This document shows positions 1-10,385 of a stretch of 64,000 nucleotides of DNA, piece after piece. Below the pieces are notes generated by a model. It was not told where the DNA came from and searched no databases. It saw nothing but the letters and a program-made list of their open reading frames with translations. How positions within the stretch are numbered: position 1 is the stretch's first letter; every line of letters starts with the position of its first letter. Origin of the DNA: Prorocentrum cordatum (taxonomy: Eukaryota > Sar > Dinophyceae > Prorocentrales > Prorocentraceae); NCBI GenBank assembly GCA_963575745.1, contig CAUYUJ010020726.1, forward strand, positions 389,969 to 453,968. Reading direction: 5' to 3'. The position numbers and the translations under genes are program-made.

Positions 1-188
1 CCAATTTCGCTTCAAAGCTACTGCTCAGCGTAGCAAGCGCCCACCGGCCTCGAGCGCGCCCCCGCCCAGCTGCGCGAGCCGCGCGAGGGCCGAGGCCGAC
101 CGCCCAGCGGCCAGTCGGCGTCGCCCCCCGCCGTGGCGACCCGAGCTCGCGGCTGCGCTGCGCAGCAGCAGCGTCCAATGCCCGCTTG
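1..188. other. Left edge, no feature seen
   Basis: GC-rich sequence with short reading frames on both strands and no motif I can support. Confidence 0.5.
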
Positions 189-359
189 TACACACTGTTC
201 ATGTCTAATAAGTCGAAAGGTCTGTGATTGTTGGGGGGGCCAAGATCCTCTCATTTCTAATTGTTCTATCCAGGGCCTCTACCTGGCCACTAGGTGGCCA
301 GGAACAATTAGAAACGAGCATAATTAGAAATGAGCACGATTAGAAATGAACGACGTGTA
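189..359. repeat. Foldback mini-element, family A, copy 1
   Basis: About 171 bp with imperfect terminal inverted repeats: the left end starts TACACACTGTTCATGTCTAA and the reverse complement of the right end starts TACACGTCGTTCATTTCTAA. The centre folds again, with CTAATTGTTC and CCTGGCCAC answered by GTGGCCAGG and AACAATTAG. A second copy of nearly the same length lies at 42285-42454. No target-site duplication is visible, so transposition as a DNA element is inferred from the inverted ends and the second copy. Confidence 0.7.
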
Positions 360-600
360 GGCATTCACTCTGCAGCGAGGCTGAAACGATGGCTCAGGGT
401 TAGAGTCGCTAGTCTTGGCCCTCTTTCTCTCCCTGAGCATCTTGCCCCTCAAACGCCACCGAGACGCCTCACTATCTGCCCCGATGGGGTTGTCATGACT
501 GGAGGCAACTGGTCTCAACGCGGGCACCTGGCGCAGATGCCAGATTATTGCTCACCCTATCCGCCTGCGCATCCCCCGCAATCCTCGCGGTCATATCCCT
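360..600. other. Spacer, no feature seen
   Basis: Unique-looking sequence between the foldback element and the pyrimidine tract. No supported gene. Confidence 0.4.
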
Positions 601-1000
601 CGCCCTCCCCCTCGTCATCTTCCTCCACCTCCTCCTCCTCCTCCTCCTCCTCCTCCTCCTTCTCCTCCTCTTCCTCCTCCCCCCTTCCTCCCCTCGCTTC
701 TCCTTCTCCTTCTCCTCCTCCTCCTCCTCCTCCTCCTCCTCCTCCTTCTCCTCACCTTCCCCCCCTCCTCCTGCCAGCCCCGTGCGCCTCGCACCCCCCC
801 CCGCCGAGCCCGGCCCAAGCCCTTCATCCGCCTGCTCCCCGCCCTCCCCCCTGCCCCGCCCTCCCCCCTGCCCCGCGCCCCCCGCCCCGGGGGGGGGAAC
901 GGGGGGGGGATGGGGGGGCGGGGAGGACGAGGAGGCGGAGGGGGAGGAGGCGGAGGAAGGGGAGGAGGCGGAAGAGGTGGAGGAGGGGGCGGCGGACGTT
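601..1000. repeat. CTC/CCT pyrimidine tract switching to a GGA/GGGG purine tract
   Basis: CTC repeats run from about 620 to 760, then C-rich sequence, and near 890 the plus strand becomes purine-rich (GGGGGG, GGAGGCGGA). The long Ser/Pro/Glu-rich frames across it on both strands are by-products of simple sequence. Confidence 0.85.
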
Positions 1001-1002
1001 GA

Positions 1003-1842
1003 AACATCGCCGAATCTTCAGGGTCGCAGAGCGCTGTGCCATCTGCTTGAGCCCATTCGGCTTGGGCTTTTTGGTGGCAGGCTCGTCCGACAGCTTCAGG
1101 TGGACGTCGTGCCAGTAGACCTCCATTGCGGGGTTTGACTTGACGGTTTTGACGCTGAAAGCGGACGCCGGGACCTCCGAGAAGAGGCTACGAGAGCCCA
1201 CCAAGAACAAGGAAATTCCATGTACGTCTCTAGTGTGGACGCCACCATCATTCGGCAGCGACGTGAACGAGCCTGCGAAGACAAGGCGCTTGTTCGGCGT
1301 CCTGAAGTTAATGTCGATATTGGTCCAGTGCTTGGAGTGCGTCTTGTAGTCTGCCCAGATCTGCCTCTCGGCCTCGGCCTCCATGACCTTGACGGTCGGC
1401 AAGTCCAGCTCGGTCGACAAGACGCCGCTGGTAGAGAACATGTACAGGTTGGCAGGCGCAGTCGACTCCTTCGCCAGCACCTGCTGCGGATGACCCGCGC
1501 TGCTGGGCTGCGCGCTGGACGCGCCTACTGGTTCCGCGCGGCCGTCGTGATTGCCGCCGATTGGACTCGACGGCTCCGCCCTGATCGCTGCAGCAGCCGC
1601 ATTGCCCCCCCTCCATCGCCTTCTCCGTCCCGGGCGGCGCGGTGGTCCACGGCCGCATATGTAGACAGGAGTGAGCCATCGTCGACCAGTTTGTTGAACA
1701 CGAAGTCTTTCCAGAAGGCCGGCTGCTCGGCGGCGCCATGCTGGATGTCGCGCGAGGCGAGGGAATGGGGGGCGTCGTTCGTGCCAAGCTTCAGCAAGCT
1801 GGCAATATGTGAAATGGCGCCTCGATCTTTAATCCAAGTCAT
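1003..1842 (-). pseudogene. Coding-like block, unrecognised, one frameshift
   Basis: Two minus-strand frames together read as one protein of about 270 residues. The upstream part (1842 to about 1610) has a mixed globular composition with a segment FWKDFVFNKLVDDGSLLS. The frame then shifts by one at a G run (C run on the plus strand near 1604-1609) and continues with QIWADYKTHSKHWTNIDINF and FHDVHLKL-like sequence (as read, YWHDVHLKL). I do not recognise the family. The shift could be gene decay, a short intron or a homopolymer sequencing error. Neighbouring blocks up to 10 kb show the same quality, so this is probably the 3' part of a larger decayed coding region. Confidence 0.4.
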
Positions 1843-2560
1843 GCTTGGACATGGCTAACTCGAGCGCCTGCAATACAAGCAACGAGTGGAGCGACGCGAA
1901 CCGCAGGGCATCATCAGCAGTTCGCGACATCATCGAAACACATACTGGCATCTGCTTCATGCGAACCACTTCTCGCACTGCAGCCAACCACTCGTCGGGG
2001 AAGACAGGCCTGGATCTCCGAAGCACGGGCTAAATCAAGTCGTCATGGCTCATCTCGCCAGCGATCCCCGCGTTCGGCATGTTCGAGAAGAGAACGCTTT
2101 GCAAAGGCCGATGTTGACCCAGTTGGCCCATATTGCCACGCATGCCCTGCAACTGGTTCGCGAAGGGCATTGAGTGCGATGAACTTAGTTTTGTCGTCGG
2201 TGACCGCCCCGAACTCCTCGGGGGGCGAATGCCCGTCGCAAGTCGCATCTGCAGCAGCCTTGGACGGCTTCGAGCCCTTGCCTCGAATCACCAGCAGGTC
2301 GGTCAGCATCTTCCTCAGGGCCGAGTAGACGGCTGAAGAGCCATATGCTGGCTCACCATTGAGAGTCACAGTGCCATGCCATACAAGCTCCAAGCAACGC
2401 TGCGCAGCGAGAGAGACCGGGTTTGCGCCGCTGGGCTCGCGCGGCACACTGCCAACGTAGTTGCGCAGGAGGTTTGCGATCGCATCCGTGGCCTCGCGGT
2501 CGCTGCCGCGGCCTGGCCGCGGGCCCGTGGCCGGCAGCTTCCGGGGCCCCGCGGCCTTGG
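1829..2560 (-). pseudogene. Coding-like block, unrecognised, stop codons and frameshift
   Basis: From about 2560 downward the minus strand reads a coding-like stretch including ATDAIANLLRNYVGSVPREP and SALRKMLTDLLVIRGKGSKP. Near 2180 the frame shifts by one into MPFANQLQGMRGNMGQLGQH. That frame meets TAG at 2030-2032, continues open through FPDEWLAAVREVVRMKQMPV, and ends at TAA at 1829-1831. A TAG between two protein-like segments in one frame, plus a frameshift, argues for a pseudogene. Introns are an alternative. Function unknown. Confidence 0.4.
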
Positions 2561-3088
2561 GGGCGCCGGGCAGGCCGACGTGGAAGACCCCGCCACCAGC
2601 GCTTCAGAGCTCCTGTCATTTGTCAAAGCGCACGTTTCTAGGGCGGTGGGTTGGCGCGTCTATGATCCCACGTGGCCAGTCTCCCGCGCATCCCGTTCCT
2701 CGTGCAGCGCGAGGTCGGGCTCGTCCTGGGGGCCCCGGATCCTCCTCTGCTTCTTCTTGTGTGACTCCGACTAGTCCGGCTCCCCCTCGTCGTCTCCCTG
2801 GCCCCCCTCGGCGAGGTTGCCCGCGCCCTTGCCCTTGCTCGCGGGGCGCTTGCTCTCGCCAGGATCGGTCGGGGGCCTCGTGCGGTCAAGGACTTTCGCC
2901 GCTTTCATCGGGCGCGCGAGGAGGTCGACAGGGCCAGATCGGGCCATGCTAGACCGCAGGGGCAACGCCCACGGCACCGCGACGTCGTCGCAAACATCGC
3001 TGGCAAGGGGGGCCTCGAACGGCTTCGGGCATAATGCAGGCCGAGATCTCATCGGAAAGATTGTTGCGCAGTCTGGCGGCTAACGGAT
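2561..3088 (-). other. Weak coding-like stretch
   Basis: The minus strand between about 3060 and 2773 is open and contains VDLLARPMKAAKVLDRTRPP followed by a charged low-complexity tail ending GDDEGEPD. No family is recognised; it may belong to the same decayed region as its neighbours. 2561-2770 shows nothing further. Confidence 0.25.
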
Positions 3089-3330
3089 GGTTCGGGCCCC
3101 CCGCGCCCCTTGGGCCCCCCCGCTAAGGGGTGGGGTGGGGGTGGGGGGAAGGGCAGGGGAGGGGGGGGAGGGGGGTGGTTGGGAGAGGAGGAGGAGGAGG
3201 AGGCGGAGGAGGAGGAGGATGACACGCGTCTTCTCAAACTGGTTTGAAACCAAGCGGGGAGGAGGGGGAGGACGTGGTGGAGGATGAGGAGGGTGAGGAG
3301 GAGGGGGAGGAGAAAGCGGGTGGCTGTTCG
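3089..3330. repeat. G/A-rich purine tract
   Basis: GGGG, GGA and GAGG repeats on the plus strand, interrupted once at about 3220-3260. Confidence 0.8.
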
Positions 3331-3344
3331 TAACAACGCAGCCT

Positions 3345-4142
3345 GGCAAACAGCAAATTGGCCACGTCGTGCACGTTGGAGAGCGCGGCGCGCAACTGGT
3401 CGCAGAATTCGCCGAAATGCGTAAATGTAGTTTCCTTTTGCGCCGAGGGTCGAACGTTCAGTTGCCAGCGTACTCGTCTTGGGAATCTTATTCTGGGGCC
3501 CTATGGAGTGGGCGGCAAGCGGCTGCTCTTTCATATTAAGCCACTGCTTAGCCATGTGCCCCTCGCCCTCGGCCTCGCCGCGATTGCGCGCGCATGTCTC
3601 AGCGTGGGCGCGCCAATCAGCGCGCAATGCGCGTGCGTCTGCGGTGACTTCGTCGAACGTGACCTCGCTGCCCTCGTGGAACTGGTTGTGGTAGTCCTTC
3701 ATCCACACCTCATGCTTGGGGTCGATGATGGCGTCGATTAATATGACATTATTGGAGCCGCGTTTGACGGCGCACTCCACGAACTTGTTCGATGGGCGCT
3801 TCGTGCGACGCCGTAGAACGCGTCGCAGATCCTGGCGCCCCACGTGATAGCCCAGTACGGCGGGGCATTCTCCTGGGGCGCCTTCAGTCGCATCGAGCCC
3901 ACCGTGCCGCCCGCGCCCTGCTGGAGGGTGCTCTTGGCGTAGGCCCTCGAAGCCGTCATCTGCGCGCGCTGGTTGGATTTTGCCCTGCTGATTCGATGCC
4001 CCCCGTTCTCGTCGAGCGGCTTCGCGACTCGAGGCAGCCCCTTGACCTCCCATTTGTCGAGGATCCAGTCCAGGCGCAAGGGGCGCTGCAGCGACTCGAA
4101 CTTGTCTTCGAGAGCAAGCAGAACAAAGTGCAGAGAGGGCAC
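3345..4142 (-). pseudogene. Coding-like block, unrecognised, two frameshifts
   Basis: Three minus-strand frames follow one another. From 4142 the first reads KFESLQRPLRLDWILDKWEV and continues to about 3790. The second, from about 3800, contains NNVILIDAIIDPKHEVWMKD and EVTFDEVTADARALRADWRA. Near 3425 a third takes over with FGEFCDQLRAALSNVHDVAN. Each segment has ordinary protein composition while the other frames over it do not, so one coding region broken by two single-base shifts is the simplest reading. No homologue is recognised. Confidence 0.4.
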
Positions 4143-4335
4143 GACATGAAAATGCAGTTTTTTGGCCGTGCCCGCCCGTCTGGGTTCTGGGTGCTAGGCG
4201 CGCCGTGGACGGGCGGCTGGGTTGCGCCCCCCTTTCTAAGTATGGCAACATGTTTGAGGTGGTCGCGTCGGCGACGACGACGACAAAGACGACGACGTGC
4301 GAGGAGGCGCGGTGACCGCGAGGTTCGCCAGCGCG
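4143..4335. other. Spacer, no feature seen
   Basis: Sequence between two minus-strand coding-like blocks. It may be an intron or decayed coding sequence. Confidence 0.3.
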
Positions 4336-4797
4336 CTAAGCGGCTTGCCACGTGGCAGGCGCAGGCAGACGTGGAGGGGTGGAGGAGGAGGGGCTGGGCG
4401 CCCGCCTCCTACCACTCCCTCCCGCCCCTCCCCCTCGCCCCCCTCCCGCCCCGCCCCGCCCCCCTTCCCTCGTTGCCCTCGAGGGGGCCTCCTCAGTTTC
4501 CTCCTCTTTGCGTTGCTGCGCGACTGGGGTCTTCGCCCGCGGCGACGGCCGCAGCTGGGGGCGGCGCCCGACGGCGGGGGGCAACTGTGAGACAGACGCA
4601 GACGACGAAGGGCGGCCCCCAGCGCTGCCTCCAGGCCCAGCCGGCGAAGGCACCTCGGGCGCGCGCTTCGCGGCCGCGGCAGCCTTCAGCAACGCATCTG
4701 GCGAGGTGGCGCTGAGCGGCCCTTGCAGCGAGAAGACCATAGCTTCAGAGTGGGGTAGGTGACCAAGATACTTTGCGGCCCAACGAATGTAACGCAT
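4336..4797 (-). pseudogene. Possible N-terminal block of the decayed minus-strand gene
   Basis: A minus-strand frame starts at an ATG (4795-4797) and runs 153 codons. The first 35 residues look globular (MRYIRWAAKYLGHLPHSEAM), followed by Ala/Pro/Ser-rich and then Arg/Gly-rich low complexity; the last third crosses a GC-rich tract and may be noise. It could be the start of the coding region that continues below 4142 or an independent fragment. I do not recognise it. Confidence 0.3.
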
Positions 4798-4919
4798 TCG
4801 AGCGCACTAGCGAACCTGCGAGCCTCGGGCGCTCGCTGACACTCACTCGCCTTGGAGCCAGAATGGCTCCAGAGCGGTGGCGCCAATATGAAGCTGGCGC
4901 CTCTGCCCCGCGCGATGTC

Positions 4920-5560
4920 CCAGAAGGCGGGCGACGCCGACGGCGATGATTATGAGGTGGTGCCCTCGCCAACGCGCCGGCCCCGTGAGGGCCCCGGTCG
5001 CGGGCGCGGCGGCCCCGCGAGGGCTTCCTTTGCCAGCGAGGCCAAACTGCGAGGTGCATCATGATGGGCACGACCTTACCACGAGGACCACCGTCGCAGA
5101 CGCGGTGGCCCTGCGAGGGCCTCCTGCCAGCGAGGCCAAACTACGAGGCGCGCATGCACGGGGGCGGCCTCGCCATGATCATGGCGTTTCTCTGAGGGGG
5201 GGTAATCGCAGAAACGGCGGCCGCGCACTGGGCTTCTGCGCTGGCGAGGTCTGACGAAGAAGTGGGACGACGCAAACGCTGTTGTATTATGAGGGGGTCA
5301 ACGCGGACGTGGCGACGTTGCGATGCGCCTCGCCATGGACGCGCAAGGATCATGATGGGCCTCAACATGGGCATGTCCATTGCATGGGTGTGTGAGTCAC
5401 ACATTGTGCGAGCTGTAACTAAGCTCATTATGGCCATGCGCGTGCAATGAAAGACATCATCGTGTACGTGACAACTGCAGCGTTGTCGCCATCGTGAACA
5501 TGGCACTGATCATGATTGACCTCGTGAGGACCTAGCCGCGGTGAGGGCATGCCAGTGCGC
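4920..5560. repeat. Degenerate tandem repeats of about 100 bp
   Basis: The phrase GCCAGCGAGGCCAAACT recurs near 5033 and 5136, each time followed by CGAGG and a CATGATCATGG-like stretch. Weaker copies of the Cat-Gat motif continue to about 5520. No gene. Confidence 0.55.
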
Positions 5561-5837
5561 TCATGCTAAGAGGTGGTTCGTGCTGACCCTGGGGCTCGCG
5601 CGACTTTTCGGGGTGCGTCAACATTGGCCATGGGCAATCTGATCGGGCGCCACCAGAGCGGTTATAGACGGACCGGTTTGGGTGCAAATTGTTTGCTGCG
5701 CTTTGTTCTCTGAAGAACGCAATTGTTTCAATGGGGCGATATGTTTGGTTCCGACTTTTAGATGATGTTTCGTATGGTAGGTTCGTGGCGGAGTAGCCAG
5801 CTCAGAGCGCAGACGGCGCGCGTGAAACCCCTCGGGG
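5561..5837. other. Spacer, no feature seen
   Basis: No coding or repeat signal I can support. Confidence 0.3.
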
Positions 5838-6968
5838 TCACGCGCGCAACTCTGTCTGCTGGGCCGACGATGCCAGCGGCGCCGACCCACGCAGCAAGGT
5901 TCTTGCTGCATGAGACGCGCCAAGTGCACTGACATACGCGGCGCGCGATAGCGCGACTGGCAGCGTCAACGCGAATACTTGCCGCGCAGAGCTCACCGGA
6001 CAGCTGGCACTCACCAGCGCTGACATCGCGGGAGCATGCTTCCAAATGCCAATCAGAACCGACAGTCGGTCGTCGACCTCAGGCTGCCCGCCAGCGCCAA
6101 TTTCGATGGCGCGAGTGCCGACGACAGTCGCGATGATCCTGCATCCATCGAAAGATGTGGCTTTGTTCATGGCATGGGGGGCCAAATTACCCTGTCTTGC
6201 TTGTCAAGGTTGGCGATGCTGCCAATGCGTCTGTGCACGTTCGCACCAGCGCACAAGTACAGGGTGCAAATCATCGAACTCAGCACCTGGATCCTTCGGT
6301 TTGAGGAGCGCGAGTGAGAGCTTACCAGCGTGGCCGACAGGATATGCAGCAGCTTCTTCACATCCCCACAGCAGGGCCCTCAACTTGCCTTGCGCTTCTG
6401 GCAGCCATGCCCTGGCGAGGGCCCGGAACATGACAGCCGCTCGATCATCAGCTGGCAGCGCAACACCTGGGTCGCCCGCGACGTCGGCTTCGAGGATAAG
6501 CTCGCGCTCAGCCTCGATTTCAACACCAGGGCCGCCATGTGGCAACTTCTCTGGGTCGATGGCGCCGGCGCCCAGCAACTCCACCACGGCCGCGCGCTCT
6601 GCTTTGTCACCATCGTCCTGAGCATGTTCACCAATGATGTCTCCCAGGCCTCGGCGAGCTCGTCGGCGTCGCCGTCTTCCCTGCCCGCTGCTTCCCGAGA
6701 CAAGCTGTGCAGCAGCAACTTCGTCATTGGCGCCATCAGCGCGTGCTGCTCCGACGTCGCCGGGCCCTCCTGCAGCGCTGCCGACGCCCTCGATCGGCAT
6801 GGTGCCACCGCCAGTGGCGCCTGCACGTTGCGTGTGCTCTCTCGTCGTGAACGTGCAAAGGACATTCGCGTTTGCCGCACCATCGGTGGTCTCAATGATG
6901 ATATGATTGCTCAGCGTGTCGAAAACAGATATTGAGTTTGAACTGGCGCAGACATGGTCTCCCGCCAT
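5838..6968 (-). pseudogene. Two coding-like blocks, unrecognised
   Basis: The minus strand from 6968 to 6204 is one open frame with ordinary composition, including GKLRALLWGCEEAAAYPVGH and SLALLKPKDPGAEFDDLHPV. The pattern leu-rich helix, then LLKPKD, then LHPVLVRWCERA loosely recalls the lead-in to some LINE reverse transcriptases, but the catalytic motifs do not follow. From 6185 to 5838 a second frame contains CRIIATVVGTRAIEIGAGGQ. Function unknown. Confidence 0.35.
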
Positions 6969-7134
6969 CTACATGCGCCCTCCGTGAACCAGCGGGCCAG
7001 ATCGCAGCGCCGCCGCCGCCCCGCCCCCCCCCGCCCCGCCAGGCGCCGCGCGCCACCAGTCACCTGGGCCTTGGCCCGCCATGGTCTCGCCCGACGGCGC
7101 GACAGGGGCGGGCGGGGTTCGGGCGGCGTTGTCG
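6969..7134. other. GC-rich spacer
   Basis: C-rich stretch (CGCCGCCGCC, CCCCCCCCGCC) with nothing convincing on either strand. Confidence 0.3.
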
Positions 7135-8241
7135 TCAAACTTGGAAGCCCGCTCCGTGATGTTGGTCCTTGCAGTCAGCATGCGATGGAGTAACCTGCAG
7201 CGGCCTCGCAAGTATAATCTCGATAGTTGGCCCGAGCGTAGCCTTGGCGAAAAATATCCCTCGACATGTCTGCGCGGACACAGCAAGTAGCACTTGGCTC
7301 GGCTCCAGACATTGTCGTCCCCCTTGGCGTCCAAGCCAGCCCCTTCTTTCGCTGGCTACGTGCCCGCGCAGCGTTGAACAGCGCGGCCTATGAAACGGCA
7401 GGCGGTGCCCACGTGTCGGGGTGGGCATTCTGCAAGGCGGGCATCGGCGCGCGGTCGTCCAGCGCGCCTGTCAAGGCAGGCGGCGCAGCCCAGCGAAGGG
7501 CGTCGCCAGTGACCGACTTGTTTCGATCGGTGCGCTCGTGGGCAACCGCGACCGAGGAGGGGGAACGGCCGCATCCCCGACCACCTGCAAGTTCGCTCGG
7601 GGAACGCCTTCTCATCCTGAAGGACAGGGGATCCAAGTTGATGCGCTTAGACCGCTCGCGCTCTTCCTTGAGCATTGGGTCGCAGCCCTCGCAATCCTGC
7701 GTTGAACATTCCAAGGCTCTCGCCAGGGGCCGAACGAACGACCTCAGGCGATAATGGCATGTCCATCGGCAGCATCCGCCCGCAAGCACTTTTAAAACGT
7801 GCGTGGTACCTCCAGAGCGTTTATCTCAATTATGAATGGGCCTGTATCAAGAAGTTTAAGAAGTTCGGATGCGACTACCCCCCCCCCCCCCCGCTCGCCG
7901 CACTCCTCCCCGCGGGGGGGCATGCCCAGCCAGCGCAGGCGGAACGGGTGCTTCAAGAGCGGTTGCACGACCCCGCGGCAAACGCCCGCGCGATTTTGCA
8001 GCACCACAGCCCAGTGAATATCAGCGAGGCGTCCCTGAAGACCTTTATCGGGGATGCCTGCTAGTATGGTAATCGCTGATTCATCCTCCATGCAGTTGCC
8101 AATCTCGTCGGCGAAGCTGTTTGCCTTGCCGCGCGCAGGCCGCGCAAGCTGTTCCCCGTGGCGGTCGAGCTCCCCCTCGGCGCGCATAGGGCGGACGAAG
8201 CTGCAGGAATGCGACATTGGTTTCAGTGGTAACTGGTTCAA
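7135..8241 (-). pseudogene. Coding-like blocks, unrecognised
   Basis: Three minus-strand frames in series. 8241-7792 contains KANSFADEIGNCMEDESAIT and DIHWAVVLQNRAGVCRGVVQ. 7789-7388 contains MLKEERERSKRINLDPLSFR. A short one near 7270-7190 reads GIFFAKATLGPTIEIILARP. They are not in one frame and no splice pattern is obvious. They look like pieces of one decayed gene; the family is not recognised. Confidence 0.35.
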
Positions 8242-8946
8242 GCGCGGCAGGTGCCAATATATAGTGGATCCTCGGGCACATTGAAGACGGCTTGCCTCCG
8301 TCGCCCCATCTTCCGACGGCGCCCAGCCTGCTCTTCGATCGCAACCTCGTTGCAGTTGAGGCCGGCGCCAGCGACGTCGGGGCCGTCGGAGTTAGCGGTG
8401 GGCATGGGCTTAGTATCCACAACCTTCTTGCACAGCGCCGATGCGATGACTGCGACGAGCTGGCGCCCGCCCACCACCGCCCTGTCGATGCGCTCCACAG
8501 ACGACCCCCGCCGTCCTGACATGCATATGGGCGGCGTCCGCTCGGCGTGAGCCGTGGCCGCCTGGGCCCCAAGTTTGAGCGTTCACATTGCGAATGCGCA
8601 ACGTGAGTTTCGCCCAGGACCCATCGAACCGCCATTCGGCACCACGAGACTTGAGGTGCACGCCGGCCAGGGATAGATGCCTCAGAACGATGGGCGAGTG
8701 GGCGCGCGCCAGGCAGTCGCTGTCTATGAGCGCCCATCTGGGGATAGAGCTGCACGCGGCGCGAGGACGCCTGCGGGCCTGACTCTGATCAGGGCCCCCT
8801 TCGGAGTTGCGCGAGATCACCGGCGTGGCATTGTTGCTGGGGTGCTCTTTTTGCCCAGCAGTCGAAGTCTGTTCAGATGGGGCGCCCGACGCTGGCAATC
8901 TGTTTCTTTGTTGAGCCGAGAGGCCCGCCTGCCTTGGGATAATCAA
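8238..8946 (-). pseudogene. Coding-like blocks, possible start of an endonuclease-like domain
   Basis: From 8946 the minus strand reads through VLRHLSLAGVHLKSRGAEWR into KLTLRIRNVNAQTWGP near 8580. A beta strand followed by NVNAQTWG resembles the beginning of AP-endonuclease domains of LINEs, but a QETH-type motif is not found after it, so this is only a possibility. A second frame at 8522-8238 contains VVGGRQLVAVIASALCKKVV. Confidence 0.3.
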
Positions 8947-9023
8947 CTGGCCTGGTGTCTGCCCTTCTCGTCACCCCCGCGCAGGCTTCCGACCGTTTTC
9001 AGGTTGGGCAGCGCTGGGCCAGC

Positions 9024-9753
9024 TCAAAGTCGATGCCAGCGCGCGTCAGGAATTTCTATCATGTGGAGCTTCCTGCGCTGCCAGATCGGGCTGTTGGTCG
9101 CGTCGCGCATGAACGCGATCACTGCGACATCGGCTGGCGGGTCCCCTGGAGTTGGGTCTTCTGCCCAGCCTCCGAGAATCGCAGCGTGGAAGGTCTTCGA
9201 GGCCGCTGGCAGCCCCGCCCGCGCGCCCACCTCGCACCTAGCGATAGCCGGCCCAGATATATTCACGCGCCGCGAAACTCCGCGCGCTCAGCCTGCCGCT
9301 TGTCGCTTGGATGTCTCTGCGCGCTCAGCTCGTCAACCCCGTGGAGATCGCGCGCCTGCTTCTGCGGGCCGGCAATGCGGAGTTTCAGTTTCGCGTTTTG
9401 TTTTCTCGGCTTCTTGATCAGCTTCGCGACCCTCTCCGAGCGCTTCTGGGCGCGGCGACCCGCCCGCGGAACTTGCGGGGCTTCAACTGCGGGGGGGAAC
9501 AATGGCAAGGCGTAGCCTCGACGGCGGCTTCTTCGTCAGACACCTCGACCACAATGCCTTCTTCAGCTGCCCGAGACTGCAGGGCGCCCGAGACTCGCTG
9601 AACTATGATATCCCGCTCCCGCGCAGGAATTGGTTCACTTAGCTCCTGGATAATGCGCCAACCAATGTCAACGCCGTAGAAGTCGGAAGCCTCGGCTTTG
9701 CCACGCCTGCACAATCGGCTCCGCGCCGGGCTCGCCGCCCTGTCTGCGATCAC
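9024..9753 (-). pseudogene. Coding-like blocks, unrecognised, frameshifts
   Basis: From 9753 the minus strand reads SDFYGVDIGWRIIQELSEPI and VVEVSDEEAAVEATP. Near the G run at 9491-9497 it shifts by one into a basic helix-rich stretch (RVAKLIKKPRKQNAKLKLRI) that ends at 9263. A third frame from 9266 contains GDPPADVAVIAFMRDATNSP. The pieces abut with single-base shifts, so decay, or indel error at homopolymers, is more likely than introns. Confidence 0.35.
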
Positions 9754-10024
9754 GCACTCGCCGATGAAGCCGCGCAGAGGGCGCCTGTCCAGGACGGCCG
9801 GCCTCGCCCAGGCGGAGCCGAGCTGCGTGCCTCAGATAACGGTGGGCTCGCGCGTGTACAGTATGGAGCCAGGATGGTCCATGGCCTGTTTGGGCCAAAA
9901 CCTTTACGCATGCCGAGTGATGATGGTGGAGTGTGACGGCATTGCAGTGCGCGCGCTTACCTTGCAGCATTGCGGCACCAGTTTCCGTCGACGATGCTCA
10001 TTTGAACGCGTGGAACCCAAAGGT

Positions 10025-10385
10025 GCTGAATAGGTGCGTTGGCACGCCGTTCGGGCCAGCTGCAATCGTCGAGTTCCGCTGGGGAACTGCAGGGCTTACG
10101 CGTGCAACATGCGTGTCTCGTCGATCCCGCACGTCCCAAGTAGGTGCATTAGCACCGCCGTTCGAGCCAGCTGCAATCGTCGAGGTCCATTGTGAAGATG
10201 CATGACCTACATGCGTGACGTGCGTGGCTCGCCGAACCCAAGCGAGTTAATAGGTGTGTTAGCTAGCGCCGCCGATCAAGCCAGCAGAGCCAGCTGCATT
10301 CGTCGAGCTCCACTGGGAAACATTGGGAAGCCACAAGACTTACATGTGTGACATGCGCGACTCACGTGGCGCGTGACGACACACG
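10025..10385. repeat. Three diverged tandem repeats of about 115 bp
   Basis: The phrase AGCCAGCTGCAATCGTCGAG occurs near 10050 (as GGCCAGCTGCAATCGTCGAG), near 10165, and in altered form near 10290 (CAGCTGCATTCGTCGAG). Each copy continues with a TCCACTGGGGAA-like phrase and ATGCGTGACATGCGTG-like text and ends before AATAGGTGCGTT. Confidence 0.7.

Noticed and set aside
330-1138. Long Ser/Pro-rich frames over the CTC tract
   Set aside because: By-product of the CTC and CCT repeats; different frames give poly-Ser, poly-Leu and poly-Pro over the same bases.
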